A stretch of DNA of 64,000 nucleotides from Terrabacter tumescens (GCF_014646815.1 NZ_BMNZ01000001.1:186001-250000), one strand, 5' to 3'; counted from the first letter of the stretch, positions 17,877 through 27,582 are shown. The notes: generated by a model from the letters alone, not told the origin. Made by a program: numbers and translations.

Positions 17877-19562
17877 GTGAGCCACCCCCACCCCGAGCTG
17901 AGCACGCCCCCCGCCCTCCCCGACAACGGCCTGCGGGTCGTCGCGCTCGGGGGGCTCGGCGAGGTCGGCCGCAACATGGCCGTGCTCGAGACGAAGGGCA
18001 AGCTGCTCGTCATCGACTGCGGCGTGCTCTTCCCCGAGGACCACCACCCCGGGGTCGACCTCATCCTCCCGGACTTCAGCTACATCGCCGACCGGCTCGA
18101 CGACATCGTGGCGATCGTGCTCACCCACGGCCACGAGGACCACATCGGCGCCGTGCCCTACCTGCTCAAGCTCAAGGGCGACATCCCGATCATCGGCTCG
18201 ACGCTGACCCTCGCCCTCGTCGAGGCCAAGCTCAAGGAGCACCGCATCCGGCCGTACTCCATGGCGGTCAAGGAGGGCCAGCGCGAGAAGCTCGGCGTCT
18301 TCGACCTCGAGTTCGTCGCCGTCAACCACTCGATCCCCGACGCGCTCGCCGTCTTCGTGCGCACCGAGGCCGGCACGCTGCTGCACACCGGCGACTTCAA
18401 GATGGACCAGCTGCCGCTCGACGGGCGCCTGACCGACCTGCGCGCCTTCGCCCGGCTCGGCGAGGAGGGCGTCGACCTCTTCCTCACCGACTCGACCAAC
18501 GCCGACGTCCCGGGCTTCACGACGCCCGAGCTCGAGATCGCGCCCGCCATCGACAAGGTCTTCCGCCACGCGGAGCGCCGGATCATCGTGGCCTGCTTCA
18601 GCAGCCACGTGCACCGCGTCCAGCAGGTCCTCGACGCCGCCGAGAAGGCCGGCCGCAAGGTCGCCATGGTCGGCCGGTCGATGGTGCGCAACATGGGGAT
18701 CGCGGCCGAGCTCGGCTACCTCCGGGTGCCCGACGGCATCCTCATCGACATCAAGAAGATCGACAGCCTGCGCGACGACGAGCTCGTCCTCATCTGCACC
18801 GGCTCGCAGGGTGAGCCGATGGCGGCCCTGTCGCGGATGGCCAACCGTGAGCACCGCATCGACGTCGGTCCGGGCGACACCGTGCTGCTCGCGAGCAGCC
18901 TCATCCCGGGCAACGAGAACGCCGTCTACCGCATCATCAACGGCCTGATGCGCCTCGGCGCCACCGTCGTGCACAAGGGCAACGCCAAGGTCCACGTCTC
19001 GGGCCACGCCAGCGCCGGCGAGCTGCTCTACTGCTACAACATCGTCAAGCCCCGCAACGTCCTGCCCGTGCACGGCGAGTGGCGGCACATGTACGCCAAC
19101 GCCCAGCTCGCCATCGCCTCCGGCGTCCCCGAGGACCAGGTCGTCCTTGCCGAGGACGGCGTCGTCGTCGACCTCGTCGACGGGGTGGCCGAGGTGACCG
19201 GCGTCGTCGAGTGCGGCTACGTCTACGTCGACGGCAGCAGCGTGGGCGGCGCCGACGAGGCGCTGCTCAAGGACCGCCGCATCCTGCGCGACGAGGGCTT
19301 CATCACCTGCGTCGTCGTGCTCGACGCCGCCACCGGCAAGATCGCGAGCGGCCCCGAGATCACCGCCCGCGGTTTCGTCGAGGACGCCGAGATCTTCCAG
19401 CAGGTCATCCCGAAGGTCGAGCGCGCCATCGAGGAGGCCGTCGCCAAGGGCGTCAGCGACGACCAGCAGCTCCAGCAGGTCATCCGCCGTGCCGTCGGCT
19501 CGTGGGTGGGCGGCAAGATCCGCCGCCGACCGATGATCATCCCGGTCGTGCTGCAGGCCTGA
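17877..19562 (+). CDS. rnj: Ribonuclease J
   Basis: A 561-residue metallo-beta-lactamase/beta-CASP ribonuclease with 5'-3' exo- and endonuclease activity in mRNA decay and rRNA maturation. The zinc-binding HGHEDHIG is near residue 82, HTGDFKMD near 162, and the beta-CASP motifs include FSSHVHRVQQV, GRSMVRNMGI and HVSGHASAGEL near 372. The extra C-terminal domain is complete. GTG start, preceded by GACAGGACACC with a modest AGGA site. It lies 66 bp after dapA, presumably in the same transcription unit. Works in the same pathway as PNPase encoded upstream. Confidence 0.95.
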   Translation: MSHPHPELSTPPALPDNGLRVVALGGLGEVGRNMAVLETKGKLLVIDCGVLFPEDHHPGVDLILPDFSYIADRLDDIVAIVLTHGHEDHIGAVPYLLKLKGDIPIIGSTLTLALVEAKLKEHRIRPYSMAVKEGQREKLGVFDLEFVAVNHSIPDALAVFVRTEAGTLLHTGDFKMDQLPLDGRLTDLRAFARLGEEGVDLFLTDSTNADVPGFTTPELEIAPAIDKVFRHAERRIIVACFSSHVHRVQQVLDAAEKAGRKVAMVGRSMVRNMGIAAELGYLRVPDGILIDIKKIDSLRDDELVLICTGSQGEPMAALSRMANREHRIDVGPGDTVLLASSLIPGNENAVYRIINGLMRLGATVVHKGNAKVHVSGHASAGELLYCYNIVKPRNVLPVHGEWRHMYANAQLAIASGVPEDQVVLAEDGVVVDLVDGVAEVTGVVECGYVYVDGSSVGGADEALLKDRRILRDEGFITCVVVLDAATGKIASGPEITARGFVEDAEIFQQVIPKVERAIEEAVAKGVSDDQQLQQVIRRAVGSWVGGKIRRRPMIIPVVLQA

Positions 19563-19563
19563 G

Positions 19564-20676
19564 GTGACGGTGCGCGAGGTCGACGGGGGGCTCGACACGG
19601 GGGACGACACGGGGGTCGACACGGGGGTCGGCGGGGCTGTCGAGCACGCCGACGACGGACCGGACCAGCCCGACCACTCTGCCGAGACGGATCTCGACGA
19701 GCACCGGCGCCCGCGTCACGGGCGCTGGGTCGACGTCGCCATCGGCGTCGTCCTGGTCGGCCTCGGCGCCGTCGGGGCGCTGCGCTGGTACGACTCCACG
19801 GCATACCCCGTCGTCGTGCTCCAGACGGCAGGGCCGTTCGTCGTCGTGGGCCTCGGCCTGCTGGCCGTCGCGACGCTCGTGCTCCGTCGCTGGTGGATGC
19901 TGCTTCCGGTCGTCGCCGTGCTCGCGGTGGCTGTGACCGTCGCGGCCCCGGCCTTCCGGGCCACGACGTCGCCCAAGGCCGAGCGCGACCTCACGGTCAT
20001 GTCGGCCAACGTGTGGATCGGGGAGGCCAACGCCGTCCAGCTCATGGAGGCCGTGCGCTACCACTCCGTCGACGTGCTCGTCCTGACCGAGGCGACGCCG
20101 GCGATGCTGCGCCGTCTCGACGCCGAGGGCGCCACCGACTACTTCTCCCAGCGCGAGGGGGTGGCGCGCGCCGGGACGTTCACCGGGACGATGGTGCTCT
20201 CGCGCTACCCGCTCACGGTGATCGACCGCGGCGCCGACCCGGCCGTCCAGGGCACCGACAGCGTCCAGCCCGAGCTTGACGTCACCGCTCCGGAGGGCAC
20301 GGTCCGCCTCAAGGTCGCCCACCCCACGGCTCCGCTCCGGGGCGACACCGAGCAGTGGCGGGCGGGGCTGCGTGCCCTCGACTCGTGGAAGCAGCGGCTC
20401 GACGGCGACGAGCTGCTCGTCATGGCCGGCGACTTCAACGCCGGCTTCGGCCACCCCGGTTTCCGCGACCTCGCCGCCGGGCTCGAGGACGCCCAGCGCA
20501 CCGCCGGCCAGGGCTGGGTGCGCACCTGGCCGTTCGCGGGCAACCGGCTGCCGGCGTTCGCGGCGCTCGACCACCTGCTGAGCCGGGGCCTGACGGTCGT
20601 CGCGGCCGGGCAGGTCGCCTACAACCGCGCCGACCACGCGGCGGTGTGGGCGAGCTACCACCTGCCGGCGCGCTGA
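19564..20676 (+). CDS. Membrane-anchored endonuclease/exonuclease/phosphatase (EEP) family protein
   Basis: A 370-residue protein. Residues 1-50 are acidic and low-complexity, built on three near copies of an 11-bp repeat (GDDTGVDTGVGG). Three hydrophobic helices follow (about 57-75, 82-103, 108-128). The external or periplasm-facing domain from about 145 has EEP landmarks: VMSANVWIGEANAVQL, VLTEATPAMLRR, VMAGDFNAGFGHPGF and the C-terminal NRADHAAVWASY. Such domains cleave phosphodiester bonds in nucleic acids or lipids; the substrate is not known. It begins one base after the rnj stop, so it is coupled to it. Confidence 0.85.
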   Translation: MTVREVDGGLDTGDDTGVDTGVGGAVEHADDGPDQPDHSAETDLDEHRRPRHGRWVDVAIGVVLVGLGAVGALRWYDSTAYPVVVLQTAGPFVVVGLGLLAVATLVLRRWWMLLPVVAVLAVAVTVAAPAFRATTSPKAERDLTVMSANVWIGEANAVQLMEAVRYHSVDVLVLTEATPAMLRRLDAEGATDYFSQREGVARAGTFTGTMVLSRYPLTVIDRGADPAVQGTDSVQPELDVTAPEGTVRLKVAHPTAPLRGDTEQWRAGLRALDSWKQRLDGDELLVMAGDFNAGFGHPGFRDLAAGLEDAQRTAGQGWVRTWPFAGNRLPAFAALDHLLSRGLTVVAAGQVAYNRADHAAVWASYHLPAR

Positions 20677-20722
20677 GGCGGGACCGCAGACGCGGCCCCC
20701 GACGTCTTCAGGGACGCCGGCG

Positions 20723-22132
20723 TCACCATGGGCGCTCGACCTCGACGTCGCGCGGGTCGGTGCCCTCGACGGCCCAGCCGGACCCGGTGAGGGTCCACGT
20801 GCCGTCGGTGCCGTGCTCGACGAGCCGCGCGACGGCCGCGACGAGGCGCTCGACGCCCTCGAGGGTGCTGCCGAGGCCGATGCTCACTCGCACGGCGGTG
20901 GCCGCGCGCTCGCCCCACGGGTCCTCGAGCAGCTCGTCGACGAGCAGGTGGGCGCAGAACTTGCCGTCGCGCACCCCGATGCCGTGCTCGACGGACAGGA
21001 CCTGCGAGACGAGAGAGGAGTCCCAGCCCTCGACGGTGAAGGCGACGACGCCGACCCGGTCGCTGTCCTCGCCGAAGATCGAGAGCACCTCGACGCCGGC
21101 GACCTCGTCGAGCCCGGCGCGCAGCCGCTCGAGCAGGCGCGACTCGTGCTCCTCGATGGCCTCACGGTGACGGGCGATCGTCGAGCAGGCCGCGGCCAGT
21201 GCGATGGCGCCGATGACGTTGGGGCTGCCTCCCTCGTGGCGGGCCGGGCCGGTGGCCCATGTCGTGCCGTCCTCGGTCACCGACCGGGTGGCGCCGCCGC
21301 CGACGAGGTAGGGGCTGCCGGCGTCGAGCCAGTCGGAGCGCCCGGCCAGCACGCCCGCGCCGTAGGGGGCGTACGTCTTGTGGCCGGAGAACGCGACGTA
21401 GTCGGCGTCCCACTCGGCGAGGTCGATGGTGCGGTGCGCCGACAGCTGGGCGGCGTCGACGGCGATCCGCGCGCCGTGCTGGTGCGCGAGGGTGGCGAAG
21501 CGCTCGACGGGCCAGACCTCACCGGTGACGTTCGAGGCGGCCGCGACGACGACGAGACGGTGGCGCGAAGGGTGGTCGGCCAGCGCCTCCTCGAGGAGGG
21601 CGTGCGCGTCCTCGACCGTCTGCGGGACGGGCAGGCGCACGGTGCGGAAGCGGCCCCAGGGCAGCAGGGTCGAGTGGTGCTCGGAGTCGAAGACGAAGAC
21701 GGTCGTGCGGCTCGGGAGCGCCTTGCTCAGCAGGGCCCACGAGTCAGTGGTCGTGCGGGTGAAGACGACCGAGTCGCCCTCGCGTGCGCCGACGAACGCC
21801 GCGACCTCCTCACGGGCCTGCTCGTACCACGTGCTCGTCAGGCGCGAGGCGAAGCCGGCGCCGCGGTGCACCGAGGAGTAGGTCTCGAGCGCGCGGTCGA
21901 CCGCCGCCTTGACCGTCTCCAGCGCGGGCGTCGACGCGGCGTGGTCGAGGTTGGCGTATGCCGTCTCGCCGTGGAGGGTGGGCACGCGCAGTCCCGCACC
22001 AACGACGGTGGGCAGCGTGCGCGACTCGGGCACCACGTGCAGGGCGCGGGTGCGCACGGCGGGGGCGGGGGAGTTGCCGCAGAGGGAGGCGGCGGGGTGC
22101 GTCGAGTCAAGGGTCGAGGGAAGGACCGACAT
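20723..22132 (-). CDS. Cysteine desulfurase-like class V aminotransferase under SAM-IV riboswitch control
   Basis: A 469-residue PLP enzyme of the SufS/CsdA-like class V group. It has LDHAASTPAL near 66, FTRTTTDSWALL near 118, the cofactor Lys in AFSGHKTYAPYG near 250, and VRDGKFCAH near 385 aligned with the persulfide Cys region (VRxGxxCA) of SufS. That suggests cysteine desulfurase or cysteine/selenocysteine lyase chemistry. I chose ATG 22132, preceded by AGGAG at 7 nt; the longer frame upstream translates the riboswitch and is not protein. The SAM-IV aptamer at 22165-22293 should lower expression when S-adenosylmethionine is abundant, placing the enzyme in sulfur amino acid metabolism. It converges on the EEP gene. 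Confidence 0.88.
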   Translation of the reverse strand: MSVLPSTLDSTHPAASLCGNSPAPAVRTRALHVVPESRTLPTVVGAGLRVPTLHGETAYANLDHAASTPALETVKAAVDRALETYSSVHRGAGFASRLTSTWYEQAREEVAAFVGAREGDSVVFTRTTTDSWALLSKALPSRTTVFVFDSEHHSTLLPWGRFRTVRLPVPQTVEDAHALLEEALADHPSRHRLVVVAAASNVTGEVWPVERFATLAHQHGARIAVDAAQLSAHRTIDLAEWDADYVAFSGHKTYAPYGAGVLAGRSDWLDAGSPYLVGGGATRSVTEDGTTWATGPARHEGGSPNVIGAIALAAACSTIARHREAIEEHESRLLERLRAGLDEVAGVEVLSIFGEDSDRVGVVAFTVEGWDSSLVSQVLSVEHGIGVRDGKFCAHLLVDELLEDPWGERAATAVRVSIGLGSTLEGVERLVAAVARLVEHGTDGTWTLTGSGWAVEGTDPRDVEVERPW

Positions 22133-22164
22133 GAGGGTGCTCCTGGGTCGTGGACCCACCCGGT

Positions 22165-22293
22165 GCGGGTCCGCGCTTGCCGACCTCGATGACGCGAACG
22201 GATCGAGGGCGGCCAGGTCGTCACCCGGAGCACCCCACCGCGGAGGAGGGTTGCTGACCAGCGAGCCGGGGCTTGTCGCTGGCACTCATGACC
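22165..22293 (-). promoter_or_regulatory. SAM-IV riboswitch
   Basis: Read on the minus strand the element begins GGTCATGAGTGCCAGCGACA, continues with AAGCCCCGGCTCGCTGGTC, AGCAACCCTCCTCCGCGGTG, GGGTGCTCCGGGTGACGACC, and ends with a separate stem followed by GGCAAGCGCGGACCC. This matches, nearly base for base, the actinobacterial SAM-IV aptamer as I remember it, including the CGGCAACCC-type core, the P2/P3/P4 stems and the 3' GGCAAGCGCGG segment that closes a pseudoknot. Between it and the start codon a GGACCC...GGGTCC stem could form the translation-controlling expression platform, next to the AGGAG site. Confidence 0.92.
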
Positions 22294-22504
22294 TGCGACG
22301 ACGATAGGGGGAGGCCTCGCGGACTGTCCACCGGTCGGTCCTCGGGTGTCGCGATCTGAGACGCGGGCAGGCGTGCGACCCCACCCGCGGAGGCTCGGCG
22401 GCCGCGCCGATCGGGCCACCCGGCATACGCGACGGGGTTGCGCCGCCCTCCAGTCGGTCGTCGCTGTTGCGCGTGTGACGCGTGAGTTCAGCGGTGCGTT
22501 GACG

Positions 22505-22510
22505 TACGGT
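22505..22510 (+). promoter_or_regulatory. -10 element of leaderless ftsK
   Basis: TACGGT followed by 6 nt and the ftsK ATG. Confidence 0.55.
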
Positions 22511-22516
22511 GCGAGC

Positions 22517-25474
22517 ATGGCGTCACGTCCGTCCAACAGCCCACGCTCGAGCACCACTGCGGCCACCCGTGCCAAGGGGTCCTCCGGCGGGGCCACGTCG
22601 CGCCCGCCCGCAGCCCGGTCGACCCGGCCCGCGCAGCGCAAGCCGGCTGCCCGCAAGCCGGCCGCCAAGACCCCGACCAAGACGGCCTCCAAGGCGCGCG
22701 GCGGGGGTCTGCCCTTCCCGTTGGGCGCGATGCGCAACACGTGGATGGGCGTCTCGCACATGGCCGGGGGAGCGGTGCGCCGCGTCGGCCACAGCGCCGC
22801 CGACCTCGAGCCCGAGCACAAGCGTGACGGCATCGGCTTCTCCCTCATCGCGCTCGCGATCGTCGTCGCCGCCCGCGAGTGGTGGGGCGTCTCGGGCACC
22901 TTCGGCCAAGTCGTGCACGCGGTCTTCGCCGGTACGTTCGGCCGCGTCGCGTATGCCGTCCCGCTCGTCCTGCTCGCCCTCGGCCTGCGCATGCTGCGTG
23001 CGCCGCAGGACGACGCGGCGACCAACCGCATCGTCGTCGGCACCATCGCGCTGACCTTCGCGGCGTGCGGCCTGTCGCACCTCGCCGACGGCATCCCCAA
23101 CCCGCCCGACGGCGCCGACGGCATGCGGGCGGCCGGCGGCATCCTCGGCTTCCTCGCCTCGAGCCCGCTCGCCGCCGCCGTCTCGACCTACGGCGCCCTC
23201 GTGCTGCTCATCCTGCTCGGGCTCTTCGGCCTGCTCGTCATCACGGCCACACCGGTCAACATGATCCCGACCCGGATGCGCCAGCTGCGCGCCCTCGTCA
23301 TCGACCGCGGCCACGGCGACGACGACCAGGGGCTCGACGAGCTCGACGACGCCCCGGCCGCGGCCGTCAAGCGCGCCCGCCGCAAGCCCGTCGACCTGTC
23401 CGACCGCGACGGCGACGAGGCCTTCCGCCAGGCCGCGCAGAAGGCGCTCGAGGAGGACACGACGACCCGCCCGCGACCCGGTGAGAAGCGCCCGACGCCT
23501 CCCGGCCTGGTCGTTCCGCGCCCCGGCGGCGAGAAGGGCGAGCGCGTCATCGACGCCACCGACCCGAAGACGCTCGGTGCGCCCGACACGGGCAAGGTCG
23601 GCCCCAAGGCCGAGCTCATCCCGCCGCCCATGTCGGAGCTGCCGGCCCGCGTCGAGCAGCTGAGCCTCGGCGGCGACATCACCTACCGCCTGCCCGACCC
23701 GGCGATGCTGACCCCCGGCGCGCCGCACAAGACGCGCAGCGAGACCAACGACCGCGTCGTCGAGTCGCTGACCGGCGTCTTCGACCAGTTCGATATCGAC
23801 GCCGCCGTCACCGGCTTCACGCGCGGCCCGACGGTCACGCGCTACGAGGTCGAGCTCGGCTCGGGCACCAAGGTCGAGCGCGTCACCGCCCTCTCCAAGA
23901 ACATCGCGTATGCCGTCGCGTCGGCCGACGTGCGCATCCTCAGCCCGATCCCGGGCAAGTCCGCCATCGGCATCGAGATCCCGAACCTCGACCGCGAGAA
24001 CGTCGCGCTCGGCGACGTGCTGCGCAGCCACACCGCCCGCAGCAACGAGCACCCGATGGTCATGGGTGTCGGCAAGGACGTCGAGGGCGCCTACGTCATC
24101 GCCAACCTCGCGAAGATGCCCCACCTGCTCGTCGCCGGCGCCACGGGCTCGGGCAAGTCGAGCTTCGTCAACTCGATGATCACCTCGATCCTCATGCGCT
24201 CGACGCCCGAGGAGGTGCGCCTCATCCTCGTGGACCCGAAGCGCGTCGAGCTCACGGCATACGAAGGCATCCCGCACCTCATCACGCCGATCATCACGAA
24301 CCCCAAGAAGGCCGCCGAGGCGCTCGCCTGGGTCGTCAAGGAGATGGACCAGCGCTACGACGACCTCGCGGCGTTCGGCTTCAAGCACGTCGACGACTTC
24401 AACAAGGCGGTCCGTGCCGGCAAGGTCAAGCCGCTGCCGGGGTCCGAGCGCCAGATCACGACCTACCCGTACCTGCTCGTCGTCGTCGACGAGCTCGCCG
24501 ACCTCATGATGGTCGCGCCGCGCGACGTCGAGGAGTCGGTCGTGCGCATCACCCAGCTCGCGCGAGCCGCCGGCATCCACCTCGTGCTGGCGACGCAGCG
24601 ACCGTCGGTCGACGTCGTCACCGGCCTCATCAAGGCCAACGTGCCCTCGCGGATGGCGTTCGCGACGAGCTCGCTCGCCGACAGCCGTGTCGTGCTCGAC
24701 CAGCCCGGCGCAGAGAAGCTCATCGGCCAGGGTGACGCGCTGTTCCTGCCGATGGGTGCGAGCAAGCCGATGCGTGTGCAGGGCGCGTGGGTCAACGAGT
24801 CCGAGATCCACGAGGTCGTCAAGTTCGTCACGACCCAGCTCAAGCCCAACTACGTCGAGAACGTCACCGTCGCGGCGCCCAAGAAGCAGATCGACGACGA
24901 CATCGGCGACGACCTCGACGTGCTGCTGCAGGCGACGGAGCTCGTCGTCACGACGCAGTTCGGGTCCACGTCGATGCTCCAGCGCAAGCTGCGCGTCGGC
25001 TTCGCAAAGGCCGGTCGCCTCATGGACCTGCTCGAGTCGCGCGGCGTCGTCGGCCCGAGCGAGGGATCCAAGGCCCGCGACGTCCTCGTGCGCCCCGACG
25101 ACCTCGAGCAGACGCTCGCGCTGCTGCGCGGTGAGGACGTGCCGCACCCCAACGAGCCGATGGACGACGACCTCGCGGAGCTCATCGAGCCCGCAGAGCC
25201 GTATGCCGCCCCGCCGGTCGACGTCGAGCCGCCCGAGGTCTCGGCCCACTACGCCGACGAGATCGACGAGCCCGACGAGCCCGAGGTGGCGCCGCAGCGG
25301 ACGGCCGCGATCGTCGCGCAGCGGGGCGAGCAGCGCCGCGGCGACGAGGAGACGACCGCCGTGCCGACCGCGCAGTGGACTCCGGGTGACATGACGCGCA
25401 CGGTCGACGAGGACGACGAGGAGTCCGAGGACGCCTGGAACCTCACCGACCGCGGCGGCCGCGAACGCTACTGA
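22517..25474 (+). CDS. ftsK: DNA translocase FtsK
   Basis: A 985-residue septal DNA pump that clears chromosome termini from the closing division site and activates dimer resolution. Residues 1-70 are a Lys/Arg/Ala-rich disordered start; four membrane helices occupy about 105-270; a charged linker follows; the motor domain has VAGATGSGKSS (Walker A, near 540), LLVVVDELADLMM (Walker B, near 657) and LATQRPSVDVVTG; the C-terminal gamma winged helix (QFGSTSMLQRKLRVGFAKAGRLM, near 817) reads KOPS-type guide sequences. I start at the ATG 6 nt after TACGGT; the open frame upstream is not conserved-looking and overlaps the riboswitch promoter region. The tail after the gamma domain is acidic. Confidence 0.94.
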   Translation: MASRPSNSPRSSTTAATRAKGSSGGATSRPPAARSTRPAQRKPAARKPAAKTPTKTASKARGGGLPFPLGAMRNTWMGVSHMAGGAVRRVGHSAADLEPEHKRDGIGFSLIALAIVVAAREWWGVSGTFGQVVHAVFAGTFGRVAYAVPLVLLALGLRMLRAPQDDAATNRIVVGTIALTFAACGLSHLADGIPNPPDGADGMRAAGGILGFLASSPLAAAVSTYGALVLLILLGLFGLLVITATPVNMIPTRMRQLRALVIDRGHGDDDQGLDELDDAPAAAVKRARRKPVDLSDRDGDEAFRQAAQKALEEDTTTRPRPGEKRPTPPGLVVPRPGGEKGERVIDATDPKTLGAPDTGKVGPKAELIPPPMSELPARVEQLSLGGDITYRLPDPAMLTPGAPHKTRSETNDRVVESLTGVFDQFDIDAAVTGFTRGPTVTRYEVELGSGTKVERVTALSKNIAYAVASADVRILSPIPGKSAIGIEIPNLDRENVALGDVLRSHTARSNEHPMVMGVGKDVEGAYVIANLAKMPHLLVAGATGSGKSSFVNSMITSILMRSTPEEVRLILVDPKRVELTAYEGIPHLITPIITNPKKAAEALAWVVKEMDQRYDDLAAFGFKHVDDFNKAVRAGKVKPLPGSERQITTYPYLLVVVDELADLMMVAPRDVEESVVRITQLARAAGIHLVLATQRPSVDVVTGLIKANVPSRMAFATSSLADSRVVLDQPGAEKLIGQGDALFLPMGASKPMRVQGAWVNESEIHEVVKFVTTQLKPNYVENVTVAAPKKQIDDDIGDDLDVLLQATELVVTTQFGSTSMLQRKLRVGFAKAGRLMDLLESRGVVGPSEGSKARDVLVRPDDLEQTLALLRGEDVPHPNEPMDDDLAELIEPAEPYAAPPVDVEPPEVSAHYADEIDEPDEPEVAPQRTAAIVAQRGEQRRGDEETTAVPTAQWTPGDMTRTVDEDDEESEDAWNLTDRGGRERY

Positions 25475-25559
25475 CGTCCTTCCATGGGAGCCGGTCGCTC
25501 AGGGGCACGCTGGACCTCGCGCTGACGGCTCTTGACGCCTTCCTGACGGGGTCCGCGAC

Positions 25560-25565
25560 TAGAGT
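25560..25565 (+). promoter_or_regulatory. -10 element of leaderless ion-channel gene
   Basis: TAGAGT followed by 7 nt and a GTG start; a TTGACG sequence lies about 20 bp upstream as a possible -35. Confidence 0.55.
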
Positions 25566-25572
25566 CCGAGTC

Positions 25573-26316
25573 GTGAGTGCGTCGCTGGAGCTCTGGCCGT
25601 CATCGCCCCGTCGTGCGGGGCCGCCGTCGAGGCTGGATCGTCTGCGCCGCAAGGTCACCGAGCTGCCGTGCGCCCTGCTGCTCTTCGTCCAGCTCGCGGC
25701 GCTCGTCGCCTACCCGTTCGTCGAGACGCGCGCCGGTGACGTCCGTGAGACCGGTCGGGCGATCTTCGGCCTCATCGGCCTGCTCGTGCTCTTCCTCGCC
25801 GTGCGTGCCGTGCGGGCGACGCCGGCGCTGACGTGGGTGGCGGCCGTGCTCGGCGGTCCCGTCGTGCTGCTGACGATCGCCGAGGCGGTGTGGACCGACA
25901 ACACGACGATCGCCTTCTGGAGCTCGCTGCTGCACGCGCTCTTCTATTTCTACACGGGCTACGGCCTGCTGCGGTACATGTTCGCCGACAACTGGGTGAC
26001 CCGCGACGAGCTCTATGCCACGGGTGCGACCTTCACCGTCGTGGCCTGGGGTTTCGCCTACCTCTACGTCGCGGTCCAGATGCTCTGGCCGAACTCGTTC
26101 ACCATCTACGGCGAGGCCGACCCGGGCACGCGCACGTGGTTCGAGCTGCTCTACCTCTCGATCACGACCATGACCTCGACGGGCCTGTCCGACATCATCG
26201 CCGTCGAGCCGCACGCCCGGGCGTTCGTGCTGCTCCAGCAGATCGCGGGCATGCTCTACGTCGCGCTCGTCGTCGCCCGTCTCGTCGGGCTCACGATCGC
26301 CCGCTTCCGGCAGTAG
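25573..26316 (+). CDS. Ion-channel-like membrane protein lacking the potassium filter
   Basis: A 247-residue membrane protein with about six hydrophobic segments (near 32-48, 58-76, 81-98, 108-128, 143-165, 215-240). The C-terminal part (LLYLSITTMTSTGLSDIIAVEPHARAF, near 190-215) has the layout of a two-helix ion channel pore: pore helix, filter, outer turn, inner helix. The filter reads TSTGLSD where potassium channels have TVGYGD, so potassium selectivity is doubtful. Role unknown. Start GTG chosen by the TAGAGT spacing. It converges on the dipeptidase gene. Confidence 0.75.
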   Translation: MSASLELWPSSPRRAGPPSRLDRLRRKVTELPCALLLFVQLAALVAYPFVETRAGDVRETGRAIFGLIGLLVLFLAVRAVRATPALTWVAAVLGGPVVLLTIAEAVWTDNTTIAFWSSLLHALFYFYTGYGLLRYMFADNWVTRDELYATGATFTVVAWGFAYLYVAVQMLWPNSFTIYGEADPGTRTWFELLYLSITTMTSTGLSDIIAVEPHARAFVLLQQIAGMLYVALVVARLVGLTIARFRQ

Positions 26317-26361
26317 CCGGCTTCGCCCACCGAGGGCGTATGCCGTGTGCCCGGGTGGCGC

Positions 26362-27582
26362 TCAGGCCGTCCCGTCGAGCTCGGCGAAGGTCTTGAGGCT
26401 CGGGGCGCGGGTGGTCTGCAGGTCGCGCGACACCGCCTCGACGTCGCGCATGACCCGGAGGGTGTTGCCGCGGACGAGCTTCGCGACGTCGGCGTCGGAC
26501 CAGGATCGCTCGAGCAGCGCGGCGACCAGGCGCGGATAGCCGCTGACGTCCTCGAGGCCCACGGGGAAGGTGTCGGTGCCGTCGTAGTCGCCGCCGATGC
26601 CGACGTGGTCGATGCCGGCGACGTTCCGCACGTGCTCGATGTGCGCGACGACCTGCTCGACGGTGGCGTCGGGCTTGGGGTGCTCGCGCTGCCAGGTGGC
26701 GGTGAACCGGCCGAAGGCCTCCCAGTCGCGGGCCTCGACGCCGACCTCGGCGGCCGCGGCCGCCGCCTCGACGCGCCAGGCGGCGGTGGCGGGGGAGACG
26801 AACTCGGGCACGAAGGTCACCATGCACACGCCGCCGTTGGCCGGCAGCGCCGCGAGCACGTCGTCGGGCACGTTGCGGGGCGTGTCGCACAGGGCGAGCG
26901 CCGAGGAGTGGCTGAAGACCACCGGGGCGTCGGTGGTCTCGAGCGCGGTGCGCATCGTCGTCGCAGCGACATGGCTGAGGTCGACCATCATGCCGAGACG
27001 GTTCATCTCGCGCACGACCTCGCGGCCGAACTCGCTGAGCCCGCCGACGACGGGGACGTCAGTCGCGGAGTCGGCCCAGGGGGTGTTGTCGTTGTGCGTC
27101 AGGGTCAGGTAGCGCACGCCGAGCACGTGGAGCAGCCGGAGGGTGCCGAGCGAGCAGCCGATCGAGTGGCCGCCCTCGGCCCCGAGCAGCGACGCGAGCC
27201 GCCCCGTCGCGGTGGCCGCCTCCACCTCGTCGGCCGTGCGCGCGAGGGCCAGCCGGTCGGCATACGACCCGATCATCCGGTGCACGCCGTCGACCTGCTC
27301 GAGGGTCGCGACGACGGCCGAGTCGCCCTGCAGGGTGCTCGGGACGAAGACCGACCAGAACTGCGCCCCGACCCCGCCCTCGGCCAGCCGCGGCAGGTCG
27401 GTCTGGGTCGTCCTGAGACGGCTGCCGATGTCGAGGGCGTCGAAGTCGTAGCGGGTCTGCTCGCGGGCCTCCCACGGGAGGTCGTTGTGCCCGTCGACGA
27501 GCGGGTGCTCGCGGAGCAGGTCGCGCGCCCTCGCCAGCAGGTCGTCGTGGCCGAGGGGGGCGGTTCCGAGCATGTCGGCCAT
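26362..27582 (-). CDS. Membrane dipeptidase family (peptidase M19)
   Basis: A 406-residue zinc dipeptidase of the amidohydrolase superfamily (renal dipeptidase-like). Metal ligands are visible in LVDGHNDLP (HxD, near 29), AEGGHSIG (bridging Glu, near 136), MVDLSHVAA (His, near 200) and VVFSHSSA (His, near 222), with GIGGDYDG (Asp, near 328). It has no signal peptide, so it acts in the cytoplasm. M19 enzymes cleave dipeptides, including some with D-residues, which fits the dipeptide epimerase and hydrolase genes 3-5 kb away. It diverges from rimO with only 28 bp between start codons. Confidence 0.92.
   Translation of the reverse strand: MADMLGTAPLGHDDLLARARDLLREHPLVDGHNDLPWEAREQTRYDFDALDIGSRLRTTQTDLPRLAEGGVGAQFWSVFVPSTLQGDSAVVATLEQVDGVHRMIGSYADRLALARTADEVEAATATGRLASLLGAEGGHSIGCSLGTLRLLHVLGVRYLTLTHNDNTPWADSATDVPVVGGLSEFGREVVREMNRLGMMVDLSHVAATTMRTALETTDAPVVFSHSSALALCDTPRNVPDDVLAALPANGGVCMVTFVPEFVSPATAAWRVEAAAAAAEVGVEARDWEAFGRFTATWQREHPKPDATVEQVVAHIEHVRNVAGIDHVGIGGDYDGTDTFPVGLEDVSGYPRLVAALLERSWSDADVAKLVRGNTLRVMRDVEAVSRDLQTTRAPSLKTFAELDGTA

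Noticed and set aside
16785-19622. A 945-codon minus-strand open frame opposite dapA and rnj
   Set aside because: Shadow frame; both plus-strand genes are complete and conserved.
22225-22293. A small upstream reading frame (MSASDKPRLAGQQ..., minus strand)
   Set aside because: It exactly overlies the SAM-IV aptamer; the conservation is that of RNA structure, not of a peptide.
22523-25249. A 908-codon minus-strand open frame opposite ftsK
   Set aside because: Shadow of ftsK with low-complexity His/Asp/Arg sequence and no recognisable motif.
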